DNA from: Acidobacteriota bacterium
GTDB lineage: Bacteria; Acidobacteriota; Terriglobia; Acidiferrales; UBA7541
Reading direction: 5' to 3'
DNA: 36,332 nt
Assembly: GCA_003165465.1 (NCBI GenBank)
Contig: PLUM01000091.1
Coordinates: forward strand, 1 to 36,332
Numbering within the stretch: the first letter of the stretch is position 1; each line of letters opens with the position of its first letter. Shown here in pieces: positions 35,530 to 36,332 of this stretch. Made by a program: the position numbers and the translations under genes. The notes below the pieces were generated by a model. It was not told the DNA's origin, made no database searches, and saw only the letters and a program-made list of their open reading frames with translations.

Positions 35530-36332
35530 ATGCGCCTGCTGCATGTAACGCAAGCCTACTACCCTTTTCTTGACAAGGGCGGTCCAACGGTTAAAGTAAA
35601 GGCGATTGCCCGTGGCATGGCTCATGCTGGCCATGCCGTGACGGTCCTGACCGCCGATCTGGGGTTCGATTCCACGCAACGGGAAATTGCCGGAGTGATT
35701 CCCGGCCGCTGGGGATTCGAAGCCAGGGAAGACGGCGTGGAAGCGATTTATCTTCGAACGCTCGGCCGATATCGTTCCCTGACCTGGAATCCAGGGAGCG
35801 CCGCGTTCTGCCGTGAGCGGCTTGGCGACTATGACGTCGCGCACATTTTTGGCCTGTATGATTTGCTTGGGCCGCGCGTCGCGAGCGCGTGCCGCCGAAT
35901 GGCGCGGCCCTATCTCGTGGAGCCCATGGGAATGTTTCTGCCGATTGCTCGCAGCCTGCGAATGAAGCGTTTCTATCACGACACGCTCGGCGGCCGTCTG
36001 CTCAAGGGAGCAAGCCGCGTGATCGCCACATCCGAGCAGGAGCGCCAGGAGCTTCTGGAAGGCGGGATCGAGGACGCCAGGATTGTGGTCCGCCGAAACG
36101 GAATCGAGATTCCGAGTCAGTTTCCGACCGCTGGGTGGTTCCGTAACAAGTGGAACATATCCGGAAATGTGAAAGTTGTATTGTTCCTGGGACGTCTAGT
36201 ATCAAAAAAGAGTCCGGATGTGCTGCTGGAGGCGTTTTCTCGCTGGAACCAGCGCGGGAATGGATCCCGAGGGTCCGTGCTGGTGATGGCGGGACCGGAT
36301 GAAGGGGATGGTTTCCGCCAGCGTCTGGAAGC
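35530..36332 (+). CDS. Family 4 glycosyltransferase (partial, cut by window end)
   Basis: An open frame runs from the ATG at 35530 to the window edge, 267 codons without a stop. It begins MRLLHVTQAYYPFLDKGG and continues VKAIARGMAHAGHAVTVLT, the GT4 N-terminal domain. Further on lie VEPMGMFLPIARSLRMKR, VIATSEQERQELLEGG, IVVRRNGIEIP and VVLFLGRLVSKKSPDVLLEAF, entering the donor domain. The E-x7-E motif would lie beyond the window. A GTG two codons upstream (35524) is another possible start. Confidence 0.9.
   Translation, partial: MRLLHVTQAYYPFLDKGGPTVKVKAIARGMAHAGHAVTVLTADLGFDSTQREIAGVIPGRWGFEAREDGVEAIYLRTLGRYRSLTWNPGSAAFCRERLGDYDVAHIFGLYDLLGPRVASACRRMARPYLVEPMGMFLPIARSLRMKRFYHDTLGGRLLKGASRVIATSEQERQELLEGGIEDARIVVRRNGIEIPSQFPTAGWFRNKWNISGNVKVVLFLGRLVSKKSPDVLLEAFSRWNQRGNGSRGSVLVMAGPDEGDGFRQRLE

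Noticed and set aside
34972..35979. 335-codon minus-strand open frame
   Set aside because: It crosses the ends of two plus-strand glycosyltransferase genes with clear motifs; no domain in the antisense product.

Overview
The window looks like a chromosomal segment of a Gram-negative, moderately GC-rich soil-type bacterium. Acidobacteriota is my best guess. It rests on overall style, the widespread GAGCGAAGCGAGGAATCTC-type repeat and frequent TTG/GTG starts, and is not proven. An outer-membrane polysaccharide export (OPX) protein implies an outer membrane.

Left edge (1-478): the 3' end of a 23S rRNA gene, a spacer with a 17-bp hairpin, a 5S rRNA gene and a strong intrinsic terminator. Accessory zone (479-2459): a hicB-hicA toxin-antitoxin pair behind an extended -10 promoter, a second solitary hicB-like gene, a 21-codon hicB-like fragment that runs into a hairpin repeat, one small secreted protein on the minus strand, and a roughly 138-bp palindromic element.

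Main locus (2487 to the right edge): a large exopolysaccharide, capsule or O-antigen locus that continues beyond the window. It begins with a PF14907-type nucleotidyltransferase-like gene, a TPR/beta-sandwich protein and an O-antigen ligase/polymerase-like membrane protein. A promoter then precedes an OPX protein and a Wzc-type tyrosine kinase/co-polymerase. Next come a nucleotide-sugar epimerase/dehydratase, a GT-C-like membrane protein and an ABC-2 permease plus ATPase of the Wzm/Wzt type with a C-terminal extension. The rest is assembly and decoration: seven apparently intact glycosyltransferases (one cut by the window end) and an eighth broken by an in-frame stop, four class I methyltransferases plus one FkbM-type methyltransferase, a NodU-type carbamoyltransferase, a membrane acyltransferase, a second polymerase-like protein, an asparagine-synthase-type amidotransferase and a UDP-glucuronate 4-epimerase-like enzyme.

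Together the genes could make nucleotide sugars, assemble and decorate a repeat unit, flip or export it by an ABC transporter, polymerise it and push it through an OPX channel under kinase control. No initiating sugar-phosphate transferase, Wzx flippase or exosortase is visible. The most notable local structure is the 17.5-20.1 kb segment. A glycosyltransferase gene there is flanked by near-identical 70-bp direct repeats made from the tail of the preceding methyltransferase gene, and the paralogous glycosyltransferase next to it carries an internal TGA.
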